A program made the translations under genes and the position numbers. The notes under the pieces are model-generated. The model searched no databases and was not told the DNA's origin. It was given only the letters and a program-made list of their open reading frames with translations. 64,000 bases of DNA from Modicisalibacter radicis (GTDB lineage Bacteria; Pseudomonadota; Gammaproteobacteria; Pseudomonadales; Halomonadaceae), in the NCBI RefSeq assembly GCF_900961225.1, contig NZ_CAAHFN010000076.1:1-64000 (forward strand), given 5' to 3'. The number at the start of each line of letters is the position of its first letter. Within the stretch, counting starts at the first letter, position 1. Of the stretch, positions 29,161 through 40,594 are shown piece by piece.

Positions 29161-29625
29161 ATGCCCACGCTCAAGATCATTGTCGGCACCGTCTATGGCG
29201 GCGCCCTGGATGTCGCCGAACAGGTCAAGCCGCTCTTCGAGCAGGCCGGCTACGAGGTGTCCATCCTCGAGCAGCCGACGCTCGACGACATTACCGATGA
29301 TGCCGCCGATCTGACCCTTTTCTGCGTCTCGACCACCGGCAGTGGCGACTACCCCGGCGGCATCATGCCGTTTGCCCGCTCGATCGACGAGCGGCATCCC
29401 GCGCTCGGCGGGCTGCGCTACGGGCTGGTCGCGCTGGGTGACAGCTCCTATGGCGATACCTTCTGTGGCGCCGGGCGCAGCCTCGATGCGCTGCTCGAAG
29501 ACCATGGCGCGCAACGTGTCGGCGAGCGCCTGGAGGTCGACGCCATGGAAACCTTCATGGCCGACGACGCCGCCGTGCCCTGGGCCGAGGCGTGGATCGA
29601 CGAGAACGAACTGCAGGCCGGGTGA
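29161..29625 (+). CDS. Flavodoxin-like protein (MioC/YqcA type)
   Basis: A 154-aa FMN-binding flavodoxin: IIVGTVYGGALDVAEQVKP forms the phosphate loop, CVSTTGSGDYPGG and ALGDSSYGDTFCGAG the FMN-contacting loops. It matches the short-chain MioC/YqcA group. It is a cytosolic electron carrier with an unknown partner. It is followed after 2 bases by a small membrane protein gene. Confidence 0.85.
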   Translation: MPTLKIIVGTVYGGALDVAEQVKPLFEQAGYEVSILEQPTLDDITDDAADLTLFCVSTTGSGDYPGGIMPFARSIDERHPALGGLRYGLVALGDSSYGDTFCGAGRSLDALLEDHGAQRVGERLEVDAMETFMADDAAVPWAEAWIDENELQAG

Positions 29626-29627
29626 CG

Positions 29628-30005
29628 ATGACGACTCGTGTCATGACCGCCGAACGGGTCAGCATCCTCACCGGCATCCTGATCGCCATGCTGGCGACCC
29701 TGCTGCGCTATCTCGCCGACGGCGTAGCGCAGGATCGCTTGATCCTGCTGTGCATCGCCGCCGTCGTGGTGCTGGGGGTTGCCGTGGCTTCCTGGCGATT
29801 GCTCGACGCCGTCGCGCGGCGACGCTTTCCCCCGTTGCTGGGACGGATGGGGATTGCCATGGCCGCGAGCCTGCTCGTGGTCGCCGTCTGGCAGGCTGTA
29901 CAGGGCGGCCTGGCCGGCCTCGATGGCCTGGCGGTGCTCTCGCATGGCACCACGCTGGGGCTGTTGATCCATGCCCTGGCGGTGGGGCTGCGTCGCAGCG
30001 CCTGA
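29628..30005 (+). CDS. Small membrane protein of unknown function
   Basis: A 125-aa protein with probably four membrane helices (VSILTGILIAMLATLLRYLA; LILLCIAAVVVLGVAVASW; MGIAMAASLLVVAVWQAV; SHGTTLGLLIHALAVGL). I recognise no family. It is probably cotranscribed with the flavodoxin, since the ATG is 2 bases after its stop. The frame is open upstream into the flavodoxin gene, but the ATG at 29628 is the natural start. Confidence 0.65.
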   Translation: MTTRVMTAERVSILTGILIAMLATLLRYLADGVAQDRLILLCIAAVVVLGVAVASWRLLDAVARRRFPPLLGRMGIAMAASLLVVAVWQAVQGGLAGLDGLAVLSHGTTLGLLIHALAVGLRRSA

Positions 30006-30041
30006 TGCCCGTTCGCTAGCGTCTCCAGGGACACTGCACAC

Positions 30042-30080
30042 GCAAGGACCCGACCGTGGCGGCCGGGTCTCTTGCTTTTT
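30042..30080 (+). terminator. Rho-independent terminator
   Basis: GCAAG and ACCCG pair with CGGGT and CTTGC, followed by five T. It ends the flavodoxin unit and lies just before the convergent ppnN stop. Confidence 0.7.
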
Positions 30081-30129
30081 GGCTGGCATCGGCTTGCGCT
30101 GGAGTGCCGAGGGGCGCGCCTTGCCGCGC

Positions 30130-31494
30130 CTAGTCCAGCGTGTAGCAGGGCACGTAATGGCTGCCGGGTAGCTTCATCCGCCCCTGGGCGACGAATGAGT
30201 TGAGCAGGTCGTCCAGGCGCGCCATCAGTTCGGACTCGGCGTGCAGCCGGAAAGGGCCGTGCGCCTCGATGGCGCGAATGCCGGGTTCCTTGACGTTGCC
30301 TGCGACGATGCCCGAGAACGCGCGGCGCAGGTTGGCGGCGAGCTCATGGATCGGCTGGCCGTGGTGGAGCTGCAGGGCGGCCATCGCCTCGTGGGTGGGC
30401 TCGAAGGGCTGCTGGAAGCCGGGTTGCACGTTGAGGCGCCAGTTGAAGTAGAAGGCGTCATGATGCGCCCGGCGGAACTCGGTGACCTCGTCGATTCCCT
30501 CGCGCATGGTGCGAGCCACCTTCACCGGGTCGTCGATGATGATGCGATAACGCTGGCGGACCTCTTCACCCAGCGTGTAGCGCAGGAACTCATCGATGCG
30601 CTTGAAGTAGTCGGCGGCGCTCGGCGGACCGCTGAATATGACCGGGAACGGGGTGTCGGCGTTCTCCGGATGCAGCAGGATGCCCAGCAGGTAGAGGGCT
30701 TCCTCGGCGGTGCCCACGCCGCCAGGGAAGATGATGATGCCGTGCCCGACGCGAACGAACGCTTCGAGGCGCTTCTCGATGTCGGGCATCACCACCAGCT
30801 CGTTGACGATCGGGTTGGGCGACTCGGCGGCGATGATCCCGGGCTCGGAGATGCCCAGGTAGCGGCCCTGCTTGCGGCGCTGCTTGGCATGCGCGACGTT
30901 GGCCCCCTTCATCGGGCCTTTCATGGCGCCGGGGCCGCAGCCTGTGCAGATGTCCAGGTCGCGCAGCCCCAGGTGGTAGCCGACGCTCTTGGTGTAGTCG
31001 TACTCCTCGCGCGAGATCGAATGGCCGCCCCAGCAGACCACCAGGCTGGGCTCGCGGGACGACTTGAGCGTGCCGGCGTTGCGCAGGATGTGGAAGACCG
31101 CGTTGGTGGTGCCGTCGCTGGTTGCCAGGTCGAAGCGCGAGTGCTGCTGGATCTCGTTGAAGACGTAGACGATGTCGCGCAGGATCGCCGACAGGTGCTC
31201 GCGTATGCCGCGGATCATGCGCCCGTCGACGAAGGCATCGGCCGGGGCGTTGGTCAGCCTGAGACGAATACCGCGATCCTGTTGCAGGACCTCGATGTCG
31301 AAATCGCGATAGGTCTCCATCACCGCCAGCCCGTCGTCGGTCGGCGAGCCGCAGTTGAGTACCGCCAGGGCGCAGCGACGCAAAAGGTCGTGGAGACCAT
31401 TGGCCGAGGTGTCGCGCAAGCGGTTGACCTCCTGCTGAGACAGCACCTCGAGGCTGCCTTCCGGGGAAATCGTGGTCGAAATCGTTTCCGGCAT
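30130..31494 (-). CDS. ppnN: Pyrimidine/purine nucleosidase PpnN (LOG family)
   Basis: A 454-aa protein, the same length as E. coli PpnN (YgdH). The LOG core has the phosphate-binding motif PGGVGTAEEALYLLGIL and the GxG region around CTGCGPGAMKGPMKGAN; extra N- and C-terminal domains are as in PpnN, where they sense (p)ppGpp. It splits nucleoside monophosphates into base and ribose 5-phosphate. The start at 31494 has AAGGAA upstream; a longer frame upstream is not supported. Confidence 0.92.
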   Translation of the reverse strand: MPETISTTISPEGSLEVLSQQEVNRLRDTSANGLHDLLRRCALAVLNCGSPTDDGLAVMETYRDFDIEVLQQDRGIRLRLTNAPADAFVDGRMIRGIREHLSAILRDIVYVFNEIQQHSRFDLATSDGTTNAVFHILRNAGTLKSSREPSLVVCWGGHSISREEYDYTKSVGYHLGLRDLDICTGCGPGAMKGPMKGANVAHAKQRRKQGRYLGISEPGIIAAESPNPIVNELVVMPDIEKRLEAFVRVGHGIIIFPGGVGTAEEALYLLGILLHPENADTPFPVIFSGPPSAADYFKRIDEFLRYTLGEEVRQRYRIIIDDPVKVARTMREGIDEVTEFRRAHHDAFYFNWRLNVQPGFQQPFEPTHEAMAALQLHHGQPIHELAANLRRAFSGIVAGNVKEPGIRAIEAHGPFRLHAESELMARLDDLLNSFVAQGRMKLPGSHYVPCYTLD

Positions 31495-31729
31495 TAGCGG
31501 TTCCTTGTCATGCCTGCAATCGGGTGTGGCGACGCCTGGGGGCGTCGTTGCGTAAATTGAAGTGTACACATTGGCGCGGTCGCGGGCGGGCGTTCCATCG
31601 ACGATCGCGCCGGTCGAGCGGGGCGGTAGGTACGCCAAGTGTGCCGGGCATGGTAACGGTTTTTACTGAGCGTAGTCCCATCACCCGATGCTAACACGCC
31701 GGTATCCCGGCCGCAGCGCTGCGCCGCGG

Positions 31730-31751
31730 GGCCATCTTTGCTAAGATGGCC
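31730..31751. promoter_or_regulatory. Perfect hairpin in the ppnN-LysR intergenic region
   Basis: GGCCATCTT (31730-31738) and AAGATGGCC (31743-31751) with a TGCT loop, a perfect 9-bp inverted repeat. It lies about 105 bases before the LysR start, so an operator or leader hairpin is possible. The rest of the 362-bp gap (31495-31856) shows no gene; both divergent promoters must be here. Confidence 0.45.
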
Positions 31752-31856
31752 TCCGGCATGTCATCTGGTGGCAGCCTGGTCCGGGTTGCGCCCCGGATCG
31801 AGCCGTTGCCTGGCGCGCTGTGGTCAACGAAATTCCAGCGAGTGGTCGCCCGTTCC

Positions 31857-32774
31857 ATGTTCAATGCCCAGTATTTCCGTACTTTCATAACCCTGGTCGA
31901 GACCGGCAGCTTCACGCACACGGCACGGCGACTCGAGATGACCCAGCCCGGGGTCAGTCAGCACATTCGCAAGCTGGAAAACTATCTCGACAAGTCGCTG
32001 ATCAACCGCTACGGGCGTCGCTTCACCCTCACCGAGGCCGGCCGTCGGGCCTACGATTATTCGGTTCGGCTGTTCGCCGAGCATGAGCATTTCCGCCATT
32101 CGCTGGACAACGAGTCGCTGGATTCGGGCGACTGCCGGGTGGCTTCGCCGGGCAGCGTCGGGCTCTTGTTCTATCCGTTCATTCTCGGCTACCAGCAGAT
32201 GCACCCCGGGCTCACCGTCAGCTACAGTTTCGCCTTCAACGACGAGATCGTGCAGGACGTGGTGGCCGGCCGCTACGATCTGGGCATCGTGACCGAGGTG
32301 TTCAAGCATCCGGATCTGGAGTTCGAGCCCTGGCACCAGGAGCCGTTGTGCCTGGTCGTGCCGGCCGATTTTACCGGCACCTCGTTGCAGGAATTGCTGG
32401 CGCTGGGGTTCATGAACTACTCGGACGGCATCAATTATGCCGGGCAGTTGCTGCGTGCCAATTTCGCCGGCGAATTTCGCTCGATGAGCCATTTCCCGCG
32501 CCAGGGGCACACCAACGAGGTCGCCATGGTGCTCGACGCCGTCGCCCGTGGGCTGGGCTTCACGGTGGTCTCGAGGCCGGTCCTTGAAACCTCGCCCTGG
32601 CAGCGGCAGGTCAAGGCGCTGACCCTGCCCAACCAGGTCTACGAGACGCTGTATGTCGTCACCCAGGCGGGCAGCGAGACGCCGCGACGCTACACGCAGC
32701 TGCTCGGCGAATTCCGCGAGGAGCGGCGCAACACCCTGTACGGTCTGGTCGAGGAGCCGGGGTTCGATATCTGA
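31857..32774 (+). CDS. LysR-family transcriptional regulator
   Basis: A 305-aa LysR protein: HTH in FITLVETGSFTHTARRLEMT, then QPGVSQHIRKLENYL, and a linker helix, then an effector-binding domain (GDCRVASPGSVGLLFYPFIL, DLGIVTEVFKHP). The ATG at 31857 gives the typical N-terminus (MFNAQYFRTFITLVETGSF). It is divergent from ppnN and convergent with gcvP, so neither is a clear operon partner; the target is unknown. Confidence 0.9.
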   Translation: MFNAQYFRTFITLVETGSFTHTARRLEMTQPGVSQHIRKLENYLDKSLINRYGRRFTLTEAGRRAYDYSVRLFAEHEHFRHSLDNESLDSGDCRVASPGSVGLLFYPFILGYQQMHPGLTVSYSFAFNDEIVQDVVAGRYDLGIVTEVFKHPDLEFEPWHQEPLCLVVPADFTGTSLQELLALGFMNYSDGINYAGQLLRANFAGEFRSMSHFPRQGHTNEVAMVLDAVARGLGFTVVSRPVLETSPWQRQVKALTLPNQVYETLYVVTQAGSETPRRYTQLLGEFREERRNTLYGLVEEPGFDI

Positions 32775-32795
32775 ACCGACCGTGCGATGCGACTG

Positions 32796-32828
32796 CCCCG
32801 GGAGCCCCGCCGAAGCGGGCTCCCGGGG
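32796..32828. terminator. GC-rich hairpin between LysR gene and gcvP
   Basis: CCCCGGGAGCCC pairs with GGGCTCCCGGGG around a short loop. There is no T run, but its position between convergent genes fits a shared terminator. Confidence 0.6.
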
Positions 32829-32845
32829 CGTTGCGGAAGGTGTCG

Positions 32846-35740
<2,895 letters not shown>

Positions 35741-35840
35741 GCAACACCCTGAAGGGTAGGGGGCGGTCAGGCCCGATAAAGAAAGACGTCAAACGGAAGG
35801 GCGCGGGGCGGGCAGGTTGAGGTTGCCCGCCCCGTCGGCT

Positions 35841-36233
35841 TCACGCTTCTGCGTCGACAATGGCGGCGTAGGCGTCGGCATCGAGCAGGTCGTCGAGTGC
35901 GTCGCTGTCGCTGGGCTTGAGGGTCAGCAGCCAGCCATCTTCGTAGGGCGAGGAATTGACCGTCTCCGGTGCATCCTCGAGCGCTTCGTTGACGGAGACG
36001 ATTTCACCATCCAGCGGGGCGTAAAGGTCCGATGCGGCCTTGACCGACTCGATCACGCCGAACTCCTCGCCCTTGTCGAGCGTGCGGCCTACCTCGGGAA
36101 GTTCGACGAAGACCACGTCCCCCAGGGCTTCCTGGGCATGGTCGGTGATGCCGATGGTCAAGGTGCCATCGCCGTTGTCGAGAATCCACTCGTGGCTGTC
36201 GGTATAGCGCAGATTCGCGGGAATGTTGCTCAT
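35841..36233 (-). CDS. gcvH: Glycine cleavage system H protein
   Basis: A 130-aa lipoyl carrier protein: [20 protein letters not shown] at the start, [15 protein letters not shown], and the lipoylated Lys in [19 protein letters not shown]. It shuttles the aminomethyl group between GcvP, GcvT and Lpd. It is the first gene of the minus-strand gcvH-gcvP unit; gcvT is on the other strand 2 kb away behind the symporter gene, an unusual split. Confidence 0.97.
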   Translation of the reverse strand: MSNIPANLRYTDSHEWILDNGDGTLTIGITDHAQEALGDVVFVELPEVGRTLDKGEEFGVIESVKAASDLYAPLDGEIVSVNEALEDAPETVNSSPYEDGWLLTLKPSDSDALDDLLDADAYAAIVDAEA

Positions 36234-36759
36234 GAAGTTTTCCTATACGAAAAAAGGTTTTCTTGTCGAGGAATCGTATCGCGAAAAGAGCCCATTGGCG
36301 AGCCTTTGGCTGCCAGCATCCGGGCCTGGCAAGACGTTCCCGGGCCTGTTTGACCTGACCGTCAGGGTAAGGGTGGGCAGATTTTCCGGGCAAGTCCAGT
36401 CGCTCGACACGGGAGCTTGACATGCCTGCGTGCCGAGGGCGCAGTCGGCGCGTGAAAAGGCGTGGGCGGGTTACTACGCTCAAGGGACACCGGGAAAAAG
36501 GTGAGCCGCGATCCTTGAGATCGAGACCGCCACTGGGTAATGTGGCCGTGTTTCCGATAAGAAATATTTTCCTGTTTTGGTCCGGCGCGCTCCATTCGCC
36601 ATGAGGCATTGCTTATTTGATGAAATCCAGCAGAAGGTCGGGTTTTCCTTCTGAAACCTGGCGTCATAATGGTGAATTCTGCCAGGGGGCCGCCGCTCGA
36701 CACGAGCCGGCGCTTGGCTGACAAATCATCAAGACAACAATCGTTAAGGGAGAACGAAC
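36234..36759. promoter_or_regulatory. Divergent intergenic region gcvH / symporter
   Basis: 526 bases without a gene. It must carry promoters for gcvH (minus) and the symporter gene (plus). I looked for a glycine riboswitch on both strands and did not find its conserved core. The part at 36540-36580 is AT-rich (GATAAGAAATATTTTCCTG), a plausible promoter area. Confidence 0.4.
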
Positions 36760-38139
36760 GTGGAAACGTTGACCAATATTTTTTCAGCCATCGAAGGCGT
36801 GGTCTGGGGGCCTTTGATGCTGGTCCTGCTGCTGGGCGTGGGCCTCTATCTGCAACTGGGCCTGAAAGTCATGCCCATTCGCAAGCTGGGGATCGGCTTC
36901 AAGCTGCTCTGGCAGGGCCGCAGTGCCTCGGAGAGCGATCGGAAGGAGGGCGAGGTGTCCCCCTTCAATGCCTTGATGACCTCGCTATCGGCGACCATCG
37001 GCACGGGCAACATCGCAGGTGTCGCCACCGCAATCTTCCTGGGTGGCCCGGGAGCGGTGTTCTGGATGTGGATCACTGCCCTGGTGGGCATGGCCACCAA
37101 GTTCTCCGAAGCGGTCCTGGCGGTGCGCTATCGCGAGGTCGATGAGGCGGGCGATCATGTCGGCGGACCGATGTACTACATTCGCAACGGTCTGGGCAGA
37201 AAATGGGCCTGGCTGGGCGGGCTGTTCGCGTTCTTCGGCGCCGTCGCGGCGTTCGGTATCGGCAATACCGTGCAGTCCAACTCGGTCGCCGACGGTCTCA
37301 GCGAATCGTTGGGCATGCCGCACTGGCTGACCGGGGTGGTGATCATGGTGCTGGCCGGCGCGGTGATTCTCGGCGGCATCAAGCGCATCGCCAAGGTCGC
37401 CGGCAAGCTGGTGCCGATCATGGCCGTCGCCTATATCGTCTGTGGCCTGCTGGTGCTGATCATCAATGCCGAGCAGGTCGGCGCGGCGCTGGGGCTGATC
37501 TTCGGCCACGCCTTCACGCCGGTATCCGCTGCCGGTGGTTTCGCCGGTGCCGCCGTGGCCAAGGCGATCCAGTATGGTGTGGCGCGTGGCGTGTTCTCCA
37601 ACGAGGCGGGGCTGGGCAGCGCGCCGATAGCCCATGCCGCGGCGCAGACCAAGAATCCGGTGCGTCAGGGGCTGGTGGCGATGCTCGGGACCTTCATCGA
37701 CACCATCGTGGTCTGCTCGGTGACCGCGCTGGCGATCCTGACCAGCGCCGAGTGGACCTCCGGCGAGACCGGCGCCGCGCTGACCGCCATGGCCTTCGAT
37801 GGGGCCCTCCCGGGCGTCGGCCAGTACGTGGTGTCCTTCGCGCTGGCGGTGTTCGCCTTCACGACCATCCTCGGCTGGGCCTTCTACGGCGAGAAGTGCT
37901 GCGAATACCTGTTCGGCATCGCCTCGATCAAGGTCTACCGGGTGGTCTACATCCTGGCGATTCTCGCCGGTGCCGTCGCCCCGCTGGATTTCGTGTGGCT
38001 GATGGCCAGCGTCTTCAATGCGCTGATGGCGATACCCAACCTGATCGCGCTGGCGCTGCTGTCGCCGGTGGTCTTCAAGCTGTCGAAGGACTATTTCGCC
38101 GGCAAGCCGGTACTGCCCGGCGAGGACCTCGATCGCTGA
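36760..38139 (+). CDS. Alanine/glycine:cation symporter (AGCS family)
   Basis: A 459-aa membrane protein starting at GTG with AAGGGAGAA upstream. AGCS marks: MTSLSATIGTGNIAGVATAI, GGPGAVFWMWITALVGMATK, GGPMYYIRNGLG, GVFSNEAGLGSAPIAHAAA, and a late FGEKCCEYLFG-type segment (here YGEKCCEYLFG). It imports alanine or glycine with Na+. It lies directly before gcvT and divergent from gcvH-gcvP, which favours glycine as substrate. Confidence 0.93.
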   Translation: METLTNIFSAIEGVVWGPLMLVLLLGVGLYLQLGLKVMPIRKLGIGFKLLWQGRSASESDRKEGEVSPFNALMTSLSATIGTGNIAGVATAIFLGGPGAVFWMWITALVGMATKFSEAVLAVRYREVDEAGDHVGGPMYYIRNGLGRKWAWLGGLFAFFGAVAAFGIGNTVQSNSVADGLSESLGMPHWLTGVVIMVLAGAVILGGIKRIAKVAGKLVPIMAVAYIVCGLLVLIINAEQVGAALGLIFGHAFTPVSAAGGFAGAAVAKAIQYGVARGVFSNEAGLGSAPIAHAAAQTKNPVRQGLVAMLGTFIDTIVVCSVTALAILTSAEWTSGETGAALTAMAFDGALPGVGQYVVSFALAVFAFTTILGWAFYGEKCCEYLFGIASIKVYRVVYILAILAGAVAPLDFVWLMASVFNALMAIPNLIALALLSPVVFKLSKDYFAGKPVLPGEDLDR

Positions 38140-38173
38140 ATCCGGCCTTAACAACCTGACCCTGGAGCATCCG

Positions 38174-39289
38174 ATGACTGATCTGCGCACGACCCCGCTG
38201 CATGACCTGCACCTCGAACTGGGTGGCAAGATGGTCGAATTTGCCGGCTATCACATGCCGGTGCAGTATCCCCTGGGGGTCAAGAAAGAGCACGAGCATA
38301 CCCGCGAGGCCTGCGGACTGTTCGATGTGTCGCACATGGGTCAGGTAATGTTGCGCGGACCGGACCCGGCGCAGGCCCTGGAAAGCCTGGTCTGCGCGGA
38401 TATCGTCGGGCTGGCGGAAGGTAGCCAGCGCTATGCGCTGTTCACTGGCACCGAGGGGGGCATCCTCGACGACCTCATGGTGGCCAAGGTCGCTGAGGAT
38501 CAGCTCTATCTGGTGGTCAACGCCGCCTGCAAGGCCCAGGACATCGCCCACCTGCGCACCGGCCTGGGCGGCGACCATCGGATCGAGGAGCTCGAACGCG
38601 GCCTGCTCGCCCTGCAGGGCCCCAAGGCGGCGGCCGTCATGCGCCGCCTTTGTCCGGCAGCCTGCGAACTGACGTTCATGCAGCACGCGCGTGTTGCGAT
38701 CGGCGATATCCCGGTACGGATCAGTCGCAGCGGGTACACGGGCGAGGATGGGTTCGAGATCTCGGTGCCCGGCGAGGATGCCGAGCGCCTGGCGCGCCTG
38801 CTGCTGGCGGAAGAAGAGGTCGAGGCGATCGGCCTGGGGGCGCGCGATTCGCTGCGTCTCGAGGCGGGGTTGTGTCTGTATGGTCATGACATCGACCAGA
38901 CCACGACGCCGGTCGAGGCCGGCCTGATCTGGGCGGTCGGCAAGCCGCGACGTGCAGGCGGCGAGCGCGAAGCCGGTTTCCTGGGCGCCGATGTGATTCT
39001 CCATCAGATCCAGGCGCGCGATCATCGCCGCAAGCGTGTAGGCCTGCTCGGCGAAGGGCGCGCCCCGGTCCGTGAAGGCGCGGAGCTGTTCGACGCCGAT
39101 GGCCACTCGATCGGGCAGGTCACCTCGGGCAGCTTCGGTCCGACGGTGGGCAGGCCGGTGGCGATGGGCTATGTCGCCATCGAGTCCGCCGAGATAGGCA
39201 ACGTCGTCCATGCCGAGGTGCGTGGCAAGCGGCTGCCGATGACGGTCAGCAGGATGCCGTTCGTTACCCCCGGTTACCATCGGGGCTGA
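38174..39289 (+). CDS. gcvT: Aminomethyltransferase (T protein of glycine cleavage)
   Basis: A 371-aa folate-dependent T protein: HDLHLELGGKMVEFAGYHMP, CGLFDVSHMGQVMLRG, SRSGYTGEDGFEISVP with the catalytic Asp region, and GLGARDSLRLEAGLCLYGHD. It releases ammonia and makes 5,10-methylene-THF. It is 34 bases after the symporter gene and probably cotranscribed with it. Confidence 0.96.
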   Translation: MTDLRTTPLHDLHLELGGKMVEFAGYHMPVQYPLGVKKEHEHTREACGLFDVSHMGQVMLRGPDPAQALESLVCADIVGLAEGSQRYALFTGTEGGILDDLMVAKVAEDQLYLVVNAACKAQDIAHLRTGLGGDHRIEELERGLLALQGPKAAAVMRRLCPAACELTFMQHARVAIGDIPVRISRSGYTGEDGFEISVPGEDAERLARLLLAEEEVEAIGLGARDSLRLEAGLCLYGHDIDQTTTPVEAGLIWAVGKPRRAGGEREAGFLGADVILHQIQARDHRRKRVGLLGEGRAPVREGAELFDADGHSIGQVTSGSFGPTVGRPVAMGYVAIESAEIGNVVHAEVRGKRLPMTVSRMPFVTPGYHRG

Positions 39290-39324
39290 CACGCTCGCGC
39301 ATTGCTTATACCGTTATCTTGCTG

Positions 39325-39359
39325 CGAAGGCCATCCACACGGATGGCCTTCGTCTTTTT
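39325..39359 (+). terminator. Terminator after gcvT
   Basis: A 12-bp stem CGAAGGCCATCC/GGATGGCCTTCG with an ACAC loop, followed by TCTTTTTC. It also faces the convergent alkB gene. Confidence 0.9.
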
Positions 39360-39369
39360 CGGTGGTCGT

Positions 39370-40005
39370 TCAGGTCGATATCTGGGGAGCGCCCCCGTGA
39401 ACCTGACGGAACGTCAGGCTGATACGTATCCCGGGGATCGCCCGCGGCAGCAAGGCATGTTGAAGCGCCTGCTGGCAACCGCGGCCCATGACCAGCAGGC
39501 TGGCGTGGGGCAGCCAGACATTGAAGGCCCGGCGCGGTCCATGGCGATGGCGAAAGCGCAGTGGCCGTTCGGCGCCCAGGCTGACCGCGGCCACCAGCGG
39601 CGTCTCGCCGAGTTCGGGCTCGTCGTCGCTGTGCCAGCCCATGCGCTGTTCACCGTCGACGTAGCGGTTGAGCAGCACGCTGTTGAAGCGTGCGCTGGCA
39701 TCGTGTTCGACGACCAGCGTCTGTATTCGATCGCGCAATTCGCGTACCGCCGGGTGCCAGGGTTCGGGCTGGAAGTCCCGTTGCGAATAGCGGTAGCCGG
39801 CTTCCGGGTCGCCCATCCACACCTGGCTGCGCGGAATCGGGTGACGCCGGCCGTAGAGTGTCAGCTCGGGACGCTGCCAGGGCAGGTCATGCTCGAGGCA
39901 TTCGAGCAGGCGGTCGGCATGGGCGGGTTCCAGGCATTGCCGATGGAGCAGCAGTGGCGGCTGGGCAAGCAGCGTTTCCCAGCCGGGTATCTCGCGTGAG
40001 TGCAT
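39370..40005 (-). CDS. alkB: AlkB-type alpha-ketoglutarate-dependent dioxygenase
   Basis: A 211-aa Fe(II)/2-oxoglutarate enzyme that repairs alkylated bases by oxidative demethylation. The iron ligands are His and Asp in MGWHSDDEPELG and the distal His in WLPHASLLVMG; the 2-oxoglutarate-binding Arg is in GIRISLTFRQ. NSVLLNRYVDGEQRMGWH places it with the ALKBH2/3-like group. It is not in an adaptive-response operon here. Confidence 0.9.
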   Translation of the reverse strand: MHSREIPGWETLLAQPPLLLHRQCLEPAHADRLLECLEHDLPWQRPELTLYGRRHPIPRSQVWMGDPEAGYRYSQRDFQPEPWHPAVRELRDRIQTLVVEHDASARFNSVLLNRYVDGEQRMGWHSDDEPELGETPLVAAVSLGAERPLRFRHRHGPRRAFNVWLPHASLLVMGRGCQQALQHALLPRAIPGIRISLTFRQVHGGAPQIST

Positions 40006-40042
40006 GCCGCGAGGATGGCATGCGACATCGCTGGTGACCAGC

Positions 40043-40594
40043 CTACAGCGCGGCCGGGGACCACAGCCAAAGGCTGGCCTCGGCGATCAGGTAGCCGAGC
40101 AGGGCGCCAGCCGCGACATCGCTGAGGTAGTGCAGTCCCAGAACCACCCGCGACAGAGCGATCAGCGCGGCCAGGGGCGCGATGACCACCAGCAGCCAGG
40201 GCGCGCTGTCGGCGGTCAGCGTGGTGAAGGCCACCGCGTGCATGGTGTGTCCGCTGGGAAAGCTGTAGCGATCCATCGGCGGCATGGTGCAGGGGATCTG
40301 CTCGAAGGTGATGAAGGGCCTCTCGCGGCACAGTCGGGTCTTGACCAGCCGGTAGATCAGCGCGGCGACCCCGGCGGTCAGCGCGAACTGCAGCGCCAGC
40401 CACCAGCCATGGGCGCCATGGATCAGCGCCTGGCAGGCGATCAGCGCGGCCCAGACCGGCCAGTCGCCGAGTCGGCTGGCAATGCGCAGGGTCAGCAGCA
40501 AGGGCCAGTGACGGCTGTAGCCGGCCAGCCGGTGGCAGGTCTGCCATTCGAGCAGATCGAGCCGTTCAAACGCGTGCAGATTGCGATTTTCCAT
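40043..40594 (-). CDS. PAP2-family phosphatase
   Basis: A 183-aa membrane phosphatase with the three PAP2 motifs: KTRLCRERPF, the PSGH of YSFPSGHTMHAVAF and RVVLGLHYLSDVAAG. It likely dephosphorylates a lipid phosphate or isoprenyl diphosphate outside the membrane. Its ATG at 40594 lies 29 bases inside the upstream glycosyltransferase gene, so both are coupled. A longer upstream frame is not supported. Confidence 0.85.
   Translation of the reverse strand: MENRNLHAFERLDLLEWQTCHRLAGYSRHWPLLLTLRIASRLGDWPVWAALIACQALIHGAHGWWLALQFALTAGVAALIYRLVKTRLCRERPFITFEQIPCTMPPMDRYSFPSGHTMHAVAFTTLTADSAPWLLVVIAPLAALIALSRVVLGLHYLSDVAAGALLGYLIAEASLWLWSPAAL

Noticed and set aside
36234..36759. Glycine riboswitch before gcvH or the symporter gene
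   Set aside because: The conserved core could not be found by eye on either strand.
39306..39320. 15-base match TTATACCGTTATCTT also at 61862-61876
   Set aside because: A repeat of this length is expected by chance about once or twice in 64 kb; no longer similarity around it.
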